Shown: piece by piece, positions 1-12,466 of the stretch
Numbering within the stretch: the stretch's first letter is position 1
Layout of the letters: every line of letters starts with the position of its first letter
Origin: Elymus sibiricus
Taxonomy: Eukaryota > Streptophyta > Magnoliopsida > Poales > Poaceae
Assembly: GCA_039707655.1 (NCBI GenBank)
Contig: CM077676.1
Location: forward strand, 184,756,936 to 184,820,935
Direction: 5' to 3'
DNA length: 64,000 nucleotides
Program-made: the position numbers and the translations under genes
Notes under the pieces: model-generated
Database searches by the model: none
The model's input: only the letters and a program-made list of their open reading frames with translations
Told to the model about the DNA's origin: nothing

Positions 1-2166
1 ATCATCCGGATCAGGTTCAGCTTGTGTACCTTGCACTTATATCTCTCCACAGATTTAGTAACACTACTGTGGGAACTCCCCAAATCTGTTGATGATGCAC
101 TCAAGAGACGCTGATAAGCAGCTACCCCTGGCAACACACGGGCACTTGCCAGTGAACTCGATCTGCCCCCAAGCTTGTGACCGACAACACGAGCTTCCGG
201 TTCTAAATCAAACTCACCTTCATAGGAATCAAATATTTTGCGGCCACTCAGCACATGTCCACTTGATTTGGTCCAGTCCAAGGACACAGCTTCCTCATTC
301 AACTGAATAGAAAAATAACTGTAAGTTGAGGATCAGGTGAAGTCAAAGTAAACAGCTGGCAAACAAAGGCAACAGGGGCAGCTAAAATAAAGAACCTGCT
401 TATTAAGAGCGAAAAAGTGGGCATCATGCTCAGAGTGCACCATATGCGCCTGAAATCAATGAATAGACAAGTAAAAAAAAAATGTAGAAGCCCGTAACTA
501 TAGCAAAAAGGTGATCCGCATACGAAATACAAATTCTATGGAAATATAAAACCAAAAAAATTACAAGTTCATGGAGCAGAGTTTTCTTGATACTTTCCTA
601 TTTCCAAAATCCTTTCAAATCATCAGTTCGTAGGCGAAGGGATATCTCCTCTCCCATGTTCTATATGAATAGCACACAATATACTCTCAGAAAACAAAAA
701 TTGCTGCGTGATGAATATTAATTGTACTGTATGAGAGTAACTTATATTCACCTTATTGAAGCCTAGAATGCATTTCGGACCAACACCTACATATCCCACT
801 GGTGCCATTTCAGTCATGATTCCCACTCGCCATCTATGCTGAAAAAACCCAAAAAAATTAACTGTCTAAATATGAAACTACACAAAGAAACAGACTTGCC
901 ACTTGAAGATTGTTACCTTGTTCATGATCGCAATTATGCTGGGGTCACAAGCAAGCATGTTAATTCTTTTCAGAGCTTCTGAAGGTGGTGGATTCAACTG
1001 GCACCCAAAAAGCAAATAAGCACACAATTTTAATTTATGATGCCATGATTGGCCTACCCACGATTATACAAATCAGACAGAAAGTTGCTACTACTAGCAT
1101 GCCATGATTGTGTAATTTTGGGACGGACGGACGGACGGACGGAGAAAGTAGGGTTTTTAGGTAACACCTGACACGATCAAGGAGTATAACATGGATTTCA
1201 TCATTCTAGAAAGTTAGTGGTATGAGATGATGGCTTCAAAATTATGTTCATTTATTCTGGACTAAATAAACAAATTAGCAGACAACATGATTTTGGGTCT
1301 TCTATGCTCTCCTGTATAGATATTTGTTTAAATTGCACAATCTAGTTTTTTCATACTTTGCAAATCAATATCCATGACATACACACTGCTGACTGCTCGA
1401 ATGATCCAATGGAAAGAGCATAGAACTATTCAAGCAGGAAGACCAAAAATGTAAACGTGCAAAATAGCATGAGCAGAAGTAAGATTTATGATAGGTTGAC
1501 ATATACGGGTCCAAAAGAGCAAACTGGTGTCGTGATTGTTATCCAATGTATCTGTCTCATATGAACCGAAAAACACATATGGGTTCAGAAGATTGACTAA
1601 CCTCAGCCCCGGGTAAGTGAAGTGTCCGAAAATCACAGAAAATGTATTGCCCCTGTGGAAGTTTTAGTGAAACACGGGGCCTGCCTGAAGATAGTTGCCT
1701 CAGCCGTTGTTCTTCCTCTTCAAATCCAATTATCCGCAGATCTGGTCTTTTGCCATTGTCTGATACTTCCTCAATTTCATCTTCAAAGACACCCATCATT
1801 CTAATAGGCTTACCCTGATGCACGAAAAGAGAGAGAGAAAGGTGCATAGAAATGATGTTATTCACCATTGCATTAGCAATTACCCAACAGCATGTTGAAT
1901 ATACGTGCAATGCATGCGCATCTTACCTCACTGACAGCAGCTTCTTTCAGTGTTAAGCTTGAATGGGGGTCTAAAAATGGACTGATCAGCTTGGAACCTT
2001 TATTTGCAGATTGTGGAACTATGAGCTTCAACGTCTCTGGTTTAACATTAGTCAAATCCTGGAGCAGTTGCCCAAATTCCTTCACCGTACAGCTTGGGTC
2101 TGCATCAACGTCAAGTTGCCTGCCTCTCGAAGTGACCGATATTCGAGCTATTCTCTGTTCATCCAT
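1..2166 (-). pseudogene. UBL-WLM domain metalloprotease gene (WSS1/SPRTN-like), disabled, 3' end outside window
   Basis: Seven exons are readable on the minus strand, all with GT-AG borders and phase-0 introns: 1927-2166 (ATG at 2166), 1602-1814, 917-997, 752-838, 565-660, 396-449, and about 30-302. Exons 1-2 encode a ubiquitin-like fold. Exons 3-7 encode a WLM zinc-metalloprotease domain with GIMTEMAPVGYVGVGPKC, the zinc motif HEL|AH split by intron 5 followed by a third His (VHSEHD), and LDWTKSSGHVLSG. Family members cleave DNA-protein crosslinks and SUMO/ubiquitin-linked proteins in the nucleus. A TAG at 598-600 replaces a residue 12 codons before HEL, so protein from this reading lacks the catalytic site. 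The end of exon 7 near base 30 is uncertain; a frameshift there is an alternative. The rest of the frame is intact, so inactivation looks recent. A sequencing error at the TAG cannot be excluded. Confidence 0.8.
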
Positions 2167-3475
2167 TTTGTTCCTGACAAAAACCACCTAATGCTGTCAG
2201 TTTATGTGTTTGATAAATTATATGATGATCATGATATTATATACAACCAGAGTGTCATCTCATCAATGTTATCAGTGGGAAGGGAAGATAGAAAATTAAG
2301 TAGCCATGAAAATAAGCTCGAGGCATCCTGTTAACACCATGGGGTCAATACTGAACCAACTGCCATCATCCTGTATACTCCCAATTTCCGAGATTCCATC
2401 AGAAGCAGAGGAAAAAGATGGAGGCTCAATTGATTATCCGCGCAACCAAAAGGAGGCAGAATTCCCACTGGTATTGCTACCCCAATACTTCCATGTGATC
2501 TTTACCGAAGCTGTAGAAAACTAGACTTACAAATTAGTACTACCACAACTGCATACCGTCACCGGTCACACGGACCCCGGGTTCGGTGCCGTCATGGCTT
2601 CCGTCGCTCGCGTCATCGCTGACGGCCTCAGGAGAAGAACAGGTTTACGCCTCCGTCTGTACAGAAACGCGTCTTCTGAACCTGGTTGTGTAACTTGTTG
2701 CATATCTTCAAAGACACCCATCATTCTAATAGGCTTACCCCGATGCACGAAAAGAGAGAGAGAGAGAGAGAAAGGTGCATAGAAATGATGTTATTCACCA
2801 TTGCATTAGCAATTACCCAACAGCATGTTGAATATGCGTGCAATGCATGTGCATCTTACCTCACTGACAGCAGCTTCTTTCAGTGTTAAACTTGAATGGG
2901 GGTCTGAAAATGGACTGATCAGCTTGGAACCTTTATTTGCAGATTGCGGAACTATGAGCTTCAACGTCTCTGGTTTAACATTAGTCAAATCCTGGAGCAG
3001 TTGCCCAAATTCCTTCACCGTACAGCTTGCATCTGCATCAACGTCAAGTTGCCTGCCTCTCTAAGTGACCGATATTCGAGCTATTCTCTTTTCTTCCATT
3101 TTGTTCCTGACAAAAACCACCTTGTGCTGTCAGTTTATGTGTTTGATAAATTATGTGATAATCATGCTAGTATTTACAACCAGAGTGGCGTGTTATCAGT
3201 GGGAGGGGAAGATAGAAAATTAGCAATGGAAATAAGCTCAACGCATCCTGTCAACACCATGGGGTCAATCTTGAACCCAATTGTTATCATCCTGTATACT
3301 ACTCCTAATTTCCGAGATTCCATCAGAAGCAGAGGAAAAAATTGAAGGCTCCATTGATTATCCGCGCAACCAAAAGGGGGCAGAATTCCCACTGGTATTG
3401 CTACCCCAATACTTCCATGAGATCTTTACCGAAGCTGCAGAAAACTAGACTTACAAATTAGTACTACCACAACTG
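1782..3475. repeat. Partial tandem duplication at the 5' end of the UBL-WLM gene
   Basis: 1782-2552 and 2704-3475 are direct copies covering the UBL exon, its flanking introns and upstream sequence, with scattered differences. Between them, 2566-2655 matches 3830-3920, which is the sequence upstream of the second copy. About 48 bp at 2656-2703 match neither side and look like repair filler. The layout fits a tandem duplication followed by loss of about 355 bp from the left unit. Confidence 0.8.
2704..3099 (-). pseudogene. Duplicated copy of the UBL exon with truncated exon 2
   Basis: This is a second copy of the UBL exon, at 2860-3099 (240 nt, the same length as 1927-2166), with the same donor site, followed by the intron and the first 12 codons of exon 2 (GKPIRMMGVFED, about 2703-2738). 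The copy starts MEEKRIARISVT and then has TAG at 3061-3063 where the other copy has TCG. It lies upstream of the main exon 1 in the direction of transcription. Exon 2 homology ends abruptly at about 2703. It cannot add a second functional UBL domain as it stands. Confidence 0.82.
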
Positions 3476-3920
3476 AATACTTGTTGGAATCCTAAGACTA
3501 CTCCCAATTCGACCAAAATTCCCGACCTAACCGCAACCATCCGGGCTAAAATCGCAGCAGGCAGCCGCCGGTTCGACCAAAGGGAGCGGCGAAAGAGGAA
3601 ATCGAAGCCTGCGGATAGAGGCGGTTGAGCGACCGTACGCACCTAGGCAGAGGCTTCCTGCCGAGCCGAGCACCACGGAGCAATCGGCCGATGGAGGGGG
3701 CGACGGAAGGGTGCTTCCAGAATCTGGTTGCGGGGAAGTGATGGGCCGCCTCCCCGCCCTTGGGTGTGTTGTTATTTGGAGGCGAGAGGAACGTTCGAGA
3801 ACGCAGAGACGACGAGGACGACGCCGTCGGCGGTCACACGGACCCCGCGTTCGGTGCCGTCACGGCTTCCGTCGCTCGCGTCATCGCTGACGGGCGGAGG
3901 AGAAGAACAGGTTTACGCCT
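3476..3920 (-). other. Likely 5' flank or first non-coding exon region of the UBL-WLM gene
   Basis: GC-richer, CGA-rich sequence, unlike the AT-rich transposon to its right. It lies directly upstream of the duplicated UBL exon. Its last 90 bp (3830-3920) recur at 2566-2655. Short ORFs here have no recognisable product. I infer promoter or 5' UTR but see no clear TATA box. Confidence 0.4.
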
Positions 3921-5569
3921 TATTAGATCATTATAAATATGAAATGTATGGTTTAATTTTATTGATGTAGTAATATGAAAAGATATTGGTTTATGATCAT
4001 TGGTTAGTATATAAATATCAACATTAAAGTTTATTATTTACTTCTCATTTAAGTATTGATCATGGCATGGTGGGGAGGTTTGAACATTTATATGTCTGAA
4101 ATGAAATTCTTGAGTGTTGTTACAATCGGGAGCGCGCGATGATTAACTCCTTCCAACCTTTTCTCTAGAGGCTTGCGAGTAGTACTTTAATTCGAGAGCT
4201 AATAGGCTTTCATAATTAGTATATGAGTTCTTTATGACTAATGTGAGTTCATGAATTATACACACTCCTATCTTTTCGTAATTTGCTAGCTTCTTCGGTA
4301 CCGTGCATTGCCCTTTCTCATCTCGAGAGTTAGTGCAAACTTCGCCGGTACATTCAAATCCCGTGATATGATACGCTCTTTCACACATAAGTCTCCTTAT
4401 ATCTTCCTCAAACCAGCCACCATACCTACCTATTATGACATTTCCATAACCATTCCGAAATATATTGCCATGCAATTTCCACCGTTCCGTCTCATGACTT
4501 GTGTGTTCATCATCATTTTCATATAGAGCCGACATGATATTTGTGGCAAAGCCACCCTTCATCATTATCATACATGTTACGCTAGATCATTGCACATCCT
4601 GGTACACTGTCATATGCATTCATATAGAGTCATATTGTTTTAATATCGAGTTGTAAGTAAATAAAAGTGTGATGATCGTCATTATTAGAGCATTGTCCCA
4701 GTGAGGAAAGGATGATGGAGACCATGATTCCCCCACAAGTCGGGATGAGACTCCGGACGAAAAAAAAAGAAAAAAAAAGAAAAAAAAGAGATAAAGAGAG
4801 AAGGGGCAATGTTACTATCCTTTTATCACACTTGTGCTTTAGAGTAGCATCATGTTCTTCATATAGAGAGTCTCCTATGTTGTCACTTTCATATACTAGT
4901 GGGAATTTTTCATTATAGAACTTGACTTGTATATTCCAATGATGAGCCTCCTCAAATGCCTGAGGTCTTCATGAGCAAGCAAGTTGGATGCACACCCACT
5001 TAATTTTCATTTGAGATTTTATACACTTATTGCTCTTAGTGCATTCGTTGCATAGCAATCCCTACTCCTCGCATTGATATCGATTGATGGGAATCTCCAT
5101 AGCCCGTTGATCCGCCGAGTTGATGCGAGACTTTCTTTCTTTTTAACTTCCCTTATTGATCTCTACCACCGCATTCTCTTTCACCTATAGTGCTATGTCC
5201 ATGGCTCACGCTCATGTATTGCGTGTAGTTGAAAATGCTGAAGCGCGTTAGAAGAACGAATCAATTGCCTGGTTTAACACCGGGCTACTCATGATTTATA
5301 TTTATGCGGTGAAGCCGGAGTCATGCCATGCTAATATGATAAAATGAGTAGGGATAACACTCATTATGGATCGTATATTTTGAAAGTTTAGTGATTATGC
5401 TTCTTATGTTCATGGATATTCTTATGTTGATATTATTACTTCATCGTTTCTCAATATTTATACTATAAAGAGATTACATGATACACATGTTAGGTATCAT
5501 TCAACATCAAAAATTCTGTTTTTATCATTTACCTACTCGAGGACGAGCAGAAATTAAGCTTGGGGATGC
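3921..5569 (+). mobile_element. 3' internal region of a Fatima/Sabrina-type (Athila-like) Gypsy element, truncated
   Basis: AT-rich non-coding sequence ending in the same polypurine context (ACGAGCAG..AAGCTTGGGGATGC) that precedes every Fatima-like LTR in this window. It runs directly into the LTR at 5570. It contains an A-rich run near 4760-4790. The 142-codon minus ORF at 4143-4571 has no recognisable domain. The left border against the gene flank is abrupt at about 3920 but not proven. No gag or pol remains. Confidence 0.65.
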
Positions 5570-6713
5570 TGATACGTCTCCAACGTATCTATAATTTTTG
5601 ATTGTTTCATGCTATTATATTATCAATCTTGGATGCTTTATATGCAATTATATGATATTTTAAATTATTTTCTGGGACTAACCTATTAACCCAGTGCCCA
5701 GTGCCAGTTCTTATTTTTTGCTTGTTTTTGGCTTTTCAGAAAATCAATATCAAACGAAGTCCAAACGGAAAAAAAAATCTTTGGATTAATTTTTCTGGAC
5801 CAGAAGGGGCCCTAGAAGCTTCGGGAGGAGGCCTGAAGGGATACGAGAGAGCCACAAGCTCACAGGGCGCGCCCCCTGAGCTTGTGGGGCCCACGCAGCT
5901 CCGTTTGACCTAATTCCACTTCTATAAATTCCCAAATATTCCCAAACCAACAGAGAGCCACCCGAAATAACTTTTCCGCCGCTACAAGCTTCTGTTCTTC
6001 CGTGATCCCATCTGGAGGCCATTTCTGGTACTCTGCCGGAGGGGGAATCGATCACGGAGGGCTTCTACATCAACCTTGCTGCCCTACCGATGATGTGTGA
6101 GTAGTTTACCACAGACCTACGGGTCCATAGCTAGTAGCTAGATGGCTTCTTCTCTCTCTTTGATCTTCAATACAATGTTCTCCTCGATCTTCTTGGAGTT
6201 CTATCCGATGTAATCTTCTTTTGCGGAGTGTTTGTTGGGATCCGATGAATTGTGGGTTTATGATCAGATTATTGAAAGTAATTGAGTCTTTTCTGAACTT
6301 TATTATGCATGATTATTATAGCTTTGTATTTCTCTCCGATCTATCCGTTTGGTTTGGCCAACTAGATTGATTTATCTTCAGTGGAAGATGTGCTTTGTAG
6401 TGGATTCAATCTTGCGGTGTCTCCACCCAGTGGCAGAAGGGGACGGGGTATGTATTTTATTGTTGCTACTAAGGATAAAACAACTGGGTTTTATTCATAT
6501 TGATTGGGTTTACTTGGTCTACATCATGTCATCTTGCTTAAAGCGTTACTCTGTTTGTCATGAACTTAATACCATAGATGCATGCTGGATAGCGGTCGAT
6601 TGGTGGAGTAATAGTAGTAGATGCAGGCAGGAATCGGTCTACTTGTCACGGACGTGATGCCTATATATGTGATCATTGCCATGAATAACATCATAACTAT
6701 GCGCTTTTCTATC
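5570..6713 (+). repeat. LTR of the Fatima-like element, first about 1.15 kb, cut by the Copia insertion
   Basis: Starts TGATACGTCTCCAACGTATC after the polypurine tract and follows the array LTRs (for example 20960-22536) up to the CTTTTCTATC that lies at about position 1174 of the 1577-bp LTR. The next base starts the Copia LTR. The missing LTR end (expected to resume with AATTGCCCAAC) should lie past the right end of the Copia, outside the window. A TATA box is at 5923-5929. It is clearly diverged from the array LTRs, hence older. Confidence 0.85.
5854..5885 (+). other. LTR hairpin upstream of the TATA box (variant stem)
   Basis: ACAAGCTCA at 5854-5862 pairs perfectly with TGAGCTTGT at 5877-5885, enclosing a GGGCGCGCCC core. 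The corresponding site in the array LTRs has different arm sequences but also pairs. Confidence 0.6.
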
Positions 6714-6860
6714 TGTAAGTGCATCTAGTGCCACCCCTTGTTGGTTTTGGAGAATTGAAGACAAACTTGGTTGAGGGACTAATGTGTTTGTGAGATTCAC
6801 AGCTTAACACAGGTAGAAGTCCCTATTGATTCGGTTTACCCATCAAAGATGACCCATAAA

Positions 6861-9800
6861 TGTGACACCCCGAGACCGATTCTTTCCATTATTATTATTA
6901 TATTGGTTGCTCTATCTTTTTTTTTTGCATTGCATCATTTCATCATGCCATCATGTCATTAATTTTTTCCAACTCAAATAAATAAATTGCATAGGTTTCT
7001 TGATCTATTTAAATTGAGGGAATTCACATGGTGATTTCTCTTTACAACATATTCTCCCAATATTTTAGGGAGCTATATTAAATATTCCATTAATTGGGAA
7101 TTAACCATAACACACATGCAATTTAATTCCATGCCTTTTCAATATCAATTCTTGGCCTCAAACTTTGCCCTTAATTATTTTGTCCTTTTCCCAAGCTCCA
7201 CCCAAAACCTCAACATTTTTGAACCTCCCTAGCACCTACTTCCTATTCAAAACCATTTGAATTAAATTCAAATGCGTTTGAATTAAACTTTTCCAATTGT
7301 GATAAAAACTTCTTCGGTTGGTCTAAGTATAAATCCTAGACTCTACCGGAAAAGTTTTAGCATTTTTCTAAACCCCTAGCTATTTCTTTGCTTCTCTTTT
7401 CCTTCTCTCTATTTTTCCGCAGATGGGAAATAGAGAAAAGGCCGGCTTGCTCCTAAGTCGCAGTCAGGCCATCCCAAGGCCCAAGTCCGGTGCCTATCTA
7501 AACCCTAGCCCCTCACCACGCTCCTCCCGATCCCCACTATGTCTCCCTCGATCCTCCTGCGCGCCGCCACACACAGCGCCGCCGCCCTGGCCCCGCAGGT
7601 CGCCGTGCCCGTCGCCGCCGGCAACCGGCGCTGAGCCTCTGCTCTGCCCCGCCTCCTGCTTCCCCGCGCCGCTCGTGCCCGGCTAGCCCTCTGCGAGCTC
7701 CTCGTGCACCTTCCTGCTCCGTCCGCCGCGGCCTCCGGCCCTGTGCGCCGCCCGCCTGGCTCTGGCGAAGCCTCCGGCCGTCGCGCCTCCCCTTTTCCTC
7801 CCCCGCTCCTCGCGTCTGTCCACGCCACATCCTGCTCACCTTTGAGCTCGGGTCGCCGCCCCCATGGAGTCGCGGCTGGCCCTTCACCGTGCTGCTGCTC
7901 GGCCACCGTGGCTGGCCCTGACCTCCTTCCCTCGCCTCATGCGCGCTTGCCCGGCCAACAACCTCCGCTGCTCGCGGGCCCCGCTGCCTTGCTGCTGCCG
8001 TGCCCAAGCACCTGGCCTCACCACCAGCACCCCCGTCGCCGCTGCCCGTTGCTCTGCAACCGCCTGCTGCCTCCACATCGTCCCCTGCCTCCTCCTCGTC
8101 GCCCGCAGCTCTCCCGCAGGAGCCCGAGCCCCAGCAGCCAGGAGCTCGAACCACCTCACCCTTCCTCCCCTGTTCATCTTCGTGGCCATAGGCCCTTGCT
8201 GCAGCTCCTCGCCCCGATGACCTCTTGCGGCCCCCTTGTCTGCTGCTTGGACACCGTTGCACCACCAGAGACCGATGCCACCCCGGAGACCAAGTATGAG
8301 GTTTCCGCCAAGTCCCTCAACGCCAAGATCGCCTCGTATATCGCAAGTACCACGACACCCACGGACCATCAAGTACCTCGCCGACAAGTGTACGCCTACC
8401 GTCGCCAAGACCGAGACCGCCAAGTACCCCTCGGTTCAGCAAGTTCGACTACCATCGCCGTGAACCACTACCGTCGCCGTGTACAACTACCCTGCATCGA
8501 ACCATTCCGCCCCGAAACGCACTTGGAAGGTATAACCAACGAGACGACCGCCCATGAACGAATGCTTATGATGTATGAAATGCTCGAGTGTGCATCGTGG
8601 CCGAATTGTTCTTGCACGTTCCCCGTTTCCATGCCACCGACACGTGGGAACCCGGTAACCGGGATAACCCCACATCTTTTGCATGACATGATCATGACAC
8701 TTCTTTTGCACCAGTCTCTCGACGAGTTACCGGAACAGAATGTTGCCGTGGCATCATTTCCGTTATCGCCGTCGTGGCACCCATTTCTTTCCGTCATGGC
8801 GACAAATGCTCCATGTCCTTTTATGCCACCTTTTTCATCAAAAATTGCATATAACTTGAATTTGTCATCCGCATCATGATAACAACATTTAAAATGTTTA
8901 AATTGTTGTTTGCATTAATTTGCATAAATGACATGCTAAAATGGTTTATTTCATAGCTAAATAACCGTAGCTTCGAATTAAATAAACTTTATATGTAAAT
9001 GGGGTAGAAAAACGTGTAGGTTAACATGGTGCACTCACTTTGCATGTTTAACAACATTAAAATTGTGTTTAGGGCAGAACAGTACCAATTTCAAAAATTG
9101 CATATGAGGATTTTCCGGAATTGTTGTTTGTTGTTTCCGGCCTCATTTAAATTGCCTAGATAGATAGCTTAATTATGCTTCATATCTTGCCATGTTTAAC
9201 AACATTTAATATTGATGAGTAGCATAAACGGGATTGAACTAAATAATTGTTGTGGAGTTTCGTCAATATGCAACTCGTTGCATATTGAGCTTCACTTAAT
9301 GTGTAGTATTTGGTTGTTGCATCTTGCCATGAAATGCCTCTTTAACCGGACATGCATCATACTTGGTTGTGCATAATGCCATGTTTATGCTTGTGTGTTT
9401 ACCATGTTGTTTGCTTCTTTCCGGTTGTGCTTCTTCTTGATAGCTCCGGTTATATTGCGATTGTGAGGATTCGTTCGACTACGCGTGTTCGTCTTCTTCC
9501 GAGCGGGATTTCAGGCAAGATGATCATGACCTTGGATATCTTTACTATCTTTGCTTGCTAGTTGTCTCGTTGCTATCGCTATGTCGCGCTTCCTACCACA
9601 TATATGTCAGCCTCCCATATGCCATGATACAGCCTCTAACCACCCTTACCCAGCAAACCGTTGTTTGGCTATGTTACCGCTTTGCTCAGCCCTTTCTTAT
9701 AGCGTTGCTAGTTGCAGGTGCAGTTGCAGGTTGTTCCATGTTGGGACATGGATATCATGGGATATCACAATATCTCTTATTTAATTAATGCATCTATATA

Positions 9801-11164
9801 CTTGGTTTTGGGTGGAAGGCTCGACCTTTTACCTGGTGTTTTGTTCCACTCATGCTGCCTTAGTTTCCGTAATACCGGTGTTATGATCCTTGATTAGCGT
9901 TCCTAACATGCTCAGGGGAATGGGACCCTCTTGATAGTTCGCTTTGAATAACCGCTTCCAGCAAGGCCCAACTTTGGTTTTAACATTTGCCAACATAATA
10001 ATACTAAATTAAATAATTAATATGCATAGGAAGTTAGCGCTACCCGAGGATTCTTAATTCAACATAATACAGGTGGGCCAGTGCTGATGGTGCTGGTCCA
10101 AACTAGAGCCCCTTGCAGCGCCACCACGAGGAAACTCGAGGCACTGGTTTTAGTTGTACGGACTGCTCATCCGGTCGTGGCCTGAGACGAGATACGCGCG
10201 GCTACTATCAGGGTGTCGGCACGCCGGGAGGTCTTGCTGGACTTGCGTTACCATTGTCGAAATGTCTTGTGCACCGGGATTCCGAGGATACTTCGGGCTG
10301 ACTCGAGGTTGATCGGGTTTTCTTGAGGTTGAGATCTTCCACCGCAGCTTGTGTTGGTTTGTGATGGACCAGGTTGGAACACCCCTGCAGGGTTAAATCT
10401 TACACGAAGCCGTGCCCGCGGTTATGTGGCGACTTGGATATTTATAACCTCCGGTTGTAGAGAACTTGACACTAATCCTAATTAAAATACACCAACCGCG
10501 TGCGTAACTGTGATCGTCTCTTTTCGAAGGAGTTCGAGAAGAGAACACGGTGGGGTTATGTTTGACTCGTAAGTAGGTGTTCAGGATCACTTCTTGATCA
10601 TTATTAGTTTGCGACCGTTATGCATAGTTACTCTTCTTATTCTTGTACTCGTAAGTTAGCCACCATATAATGCTTAGTGCTTGCTGCAACCTCACCACTT
10701 TACCCTTCCATACCCATTTAAGCTTTGGTAGTCTTGCTACCCATGGTTATGGGATTGTTGAGTCCTCGTGGCTCACAGATTACTACAACAACAAATGCAG
10801 GTACAGGTAATGCGATGATTTGACGTGAGAGCGATGCACGTTTGCTTTTGGAGTTCTTCTTCTGCTTCTTCTTCTTCGTCGATCTTGGGATAGGCTCCTG
10901 GTCGGCAGCCTGGGCTAGCAGGGTGGATGTCGTTCGTGTTTTTCGTTTGTGTTTCATCCGTAGTCGGATTCTGCTCTTCTGTATGGTGTTTGCTATGTAT
11001 TGATGTATTCCTGTGATGACTGTATGTATTTGTATGTATCCCCATCTATTATGTACATGGGACGATGTAATGATATCCACCTTGCAAGCGTCTTCGATAT
11101 GCGCTTCTATCCCTGGTGGGGCCTCCGAGTCCCTCGAGGATAGGATCGCATATTGGGCGTGACA
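6861..11164. mobile_element. Solo LTR of a large LTR family (Sukkula/LARD-like, tentative)
   Basis: Starts TGTGACACCCCGAG, ends GGGCGTGACA, and is flanked by ATAAA (6856-6860) and CTAAA (11165-11169), a 5-bp target duplication with one change. The uninterrupted Copia LTR copy 2 reads GACCCCTACAAATG at the same place, which shows the empty site. No internal domains, PBS or second LTR are seen in 4304 bp, so it is a solo LTR or another non-coding element. 7420-8480 is strikingly GC- and CT-rich and gives long spurious ORFs on both strands; the remainder is AT-rich. No protein is supported. Orientation is not determined. Confidence 0.65.
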
Positions 11165-11560
11165 CTAAAAATGTATGAAGACATTGAAGACAATGGTGGT
11201 TCACGAAGACATTCGTATTGAAGATAATGGCTCAGAAGACATTCACTTGAAGCCAATGGAACACGAAGACTTAGTCTTTTGTTAGTTTCATATTCTTCTT
11301 TCTTGAGTCATAGGAACCACCGTACTGTTAAGTGGGGTCGAGGTAAACGAAGTCAGAAACTGACGTGATGCTCAACCTAAAATCCTATGTCTTCAAGTGA
11401 AGACAAATGAGAGAAAATCTCTTCCAGAGTTGGTTGAGTCAGCTTTGCTTGGAGCCCAAGTAAAGTTGCCGCGTATGTTGGGATCCGACCATTGGACACG
11501 TGTCTGTTTCCCAATGACCCAAGGTCATTTCGGACAAATCATGTCGGGTTGCCTCCTCGC

Positions 11561-11568
11561 TATAAATA
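11561..11568 (+). promoter_or_regulatory. TATA box of Copia LTR copy 1
   Basis: TATAAATAG in the context GCTATAAATAGCCACC, conserved at the same LTR position in copy 2. Confidence 0.6.
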
Positions 11569-12336
11569 GCCACCCCCTCCACCATAAGTTGGTGGCTGCT
11601 CCGAGTTAGTGCACGGCTTTTGTCGTTTGAGAGCAACCCACCTCCGAACCCTTTGAGGTAGAATCCTTGCGAGGACAAAACCCAAAACACCCAGAGCCCA
11701 AAGAGATTGAGCATCACTGAAGATATTCTGTTCCGAGTGAACCGAAGACTTATTACACTTGAAGACTGTGATCTTCCAGCCGGTTAGGCGTCACGTTCTG
11801 AGCATTCAAGAGTCATTGTGGATTGCCGGTGAATGAAGTCTGTGAAGGTTTGGAAGTCTACCTTGAAGACTTACCAGAGTGATTGGGCGAGATCTGCGGG
11901 TTTTAGCTCAAGGGGAATAAGGTGAAGACGTGGTCTTCTGAGTTCAATCTCAGCCTTCCTAACCAGACGTACAACTGTCACAGCAGTTGGAACTGGTCAA
12001 ACAAATCATTGTCTTCCCCGAGCTACTGGTTATATCCTTAATTTCCCTTCCTTACTTACTGTTTCGTACTGTGAAGCCTTTGCATGCTTGTCTGCGTTTG
12101 AAGATATTCCTTGAAGCCATTCATCTATTTTCCCATTTGTCTTCATGCTTCTTGTGTTTATATTCAACGCATGCATGTATGTATGATGTCTATGTCTGTC
12201 ATATCTGTTCATCTTAGTTACAACTGTTGTTAGATATCGTCGTGCTTCCGCTAGCTTCGAAGACATTGTCTGTTTTCGAAGCCTATCATAAAAATCGCCT
12301 ATTCACCCACCCTCTAATCAATAACTAGCACTTTCA

Positions 12337-12466
12337 ATTGGTATCAGAGCAAGGTGCTCCCTTGTTCTGTGTGATTCGGCTTAACCACCTAGAGTTTTAG
12401 ATATGTCGACTGCAGGGATAATCAAGGTTTCCGCTGCGTGCCCTGTCTTCGATGGCACTGACTATC
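12337..12466 (+). other. Copia PBS, leader and first gag codons belonging to LTR copy 1
   Basis: The PBS TGGTATCAGAGC lies at 12339-12350. The leader is followed by the same ATGTCGACTGCAGGG gag start seen at 13840. The frame breaks off after ACTGACTATC, where LTR copy 2 starts. Confidence 0.8.

Larger units (their letters stand above)
6714..12336 (+). repeat. Copia LTR, copy 1, split by a solo LTR
   Basis: TGTAAG at 6714 to CTTTCA at 12336; net length about 1314 bp after removing the insert at 6861-11164. Same sequence as 12467-13773 with scattered substitutions. The TATA box is at 11561-11568. Confidence 0.88.

Noticed and set aside
1121..1144. Short GGAC tetranucleotide run
   Set aside because: Ordinary intronic microsatellite of about five to six units; no function implied.
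4143..4571. 142-codon minus-strand ORF in the left Athila-like internal region
   Set aside because: No domain recognised, opposite to the element, in a region that is non-coding in the family. Could be a remnant, but not supportable.
7505..8423. Overlapping minus-strand ORFs of 133-242 codons
   Set aside because: Shadows of the same GC-rich stretch; Gly/Arg/Ala-rich without motifs.
7704..8879. 391-codon plus-strand ORF rich in Pro, Ser, Arg and His
   Set aside because: It lies in a GC- and CT-rich part of the 4.3 kb solo LTR. Long ORFs occur on both strands and in several frames at once, composition is low complexity, and no domain is visible.
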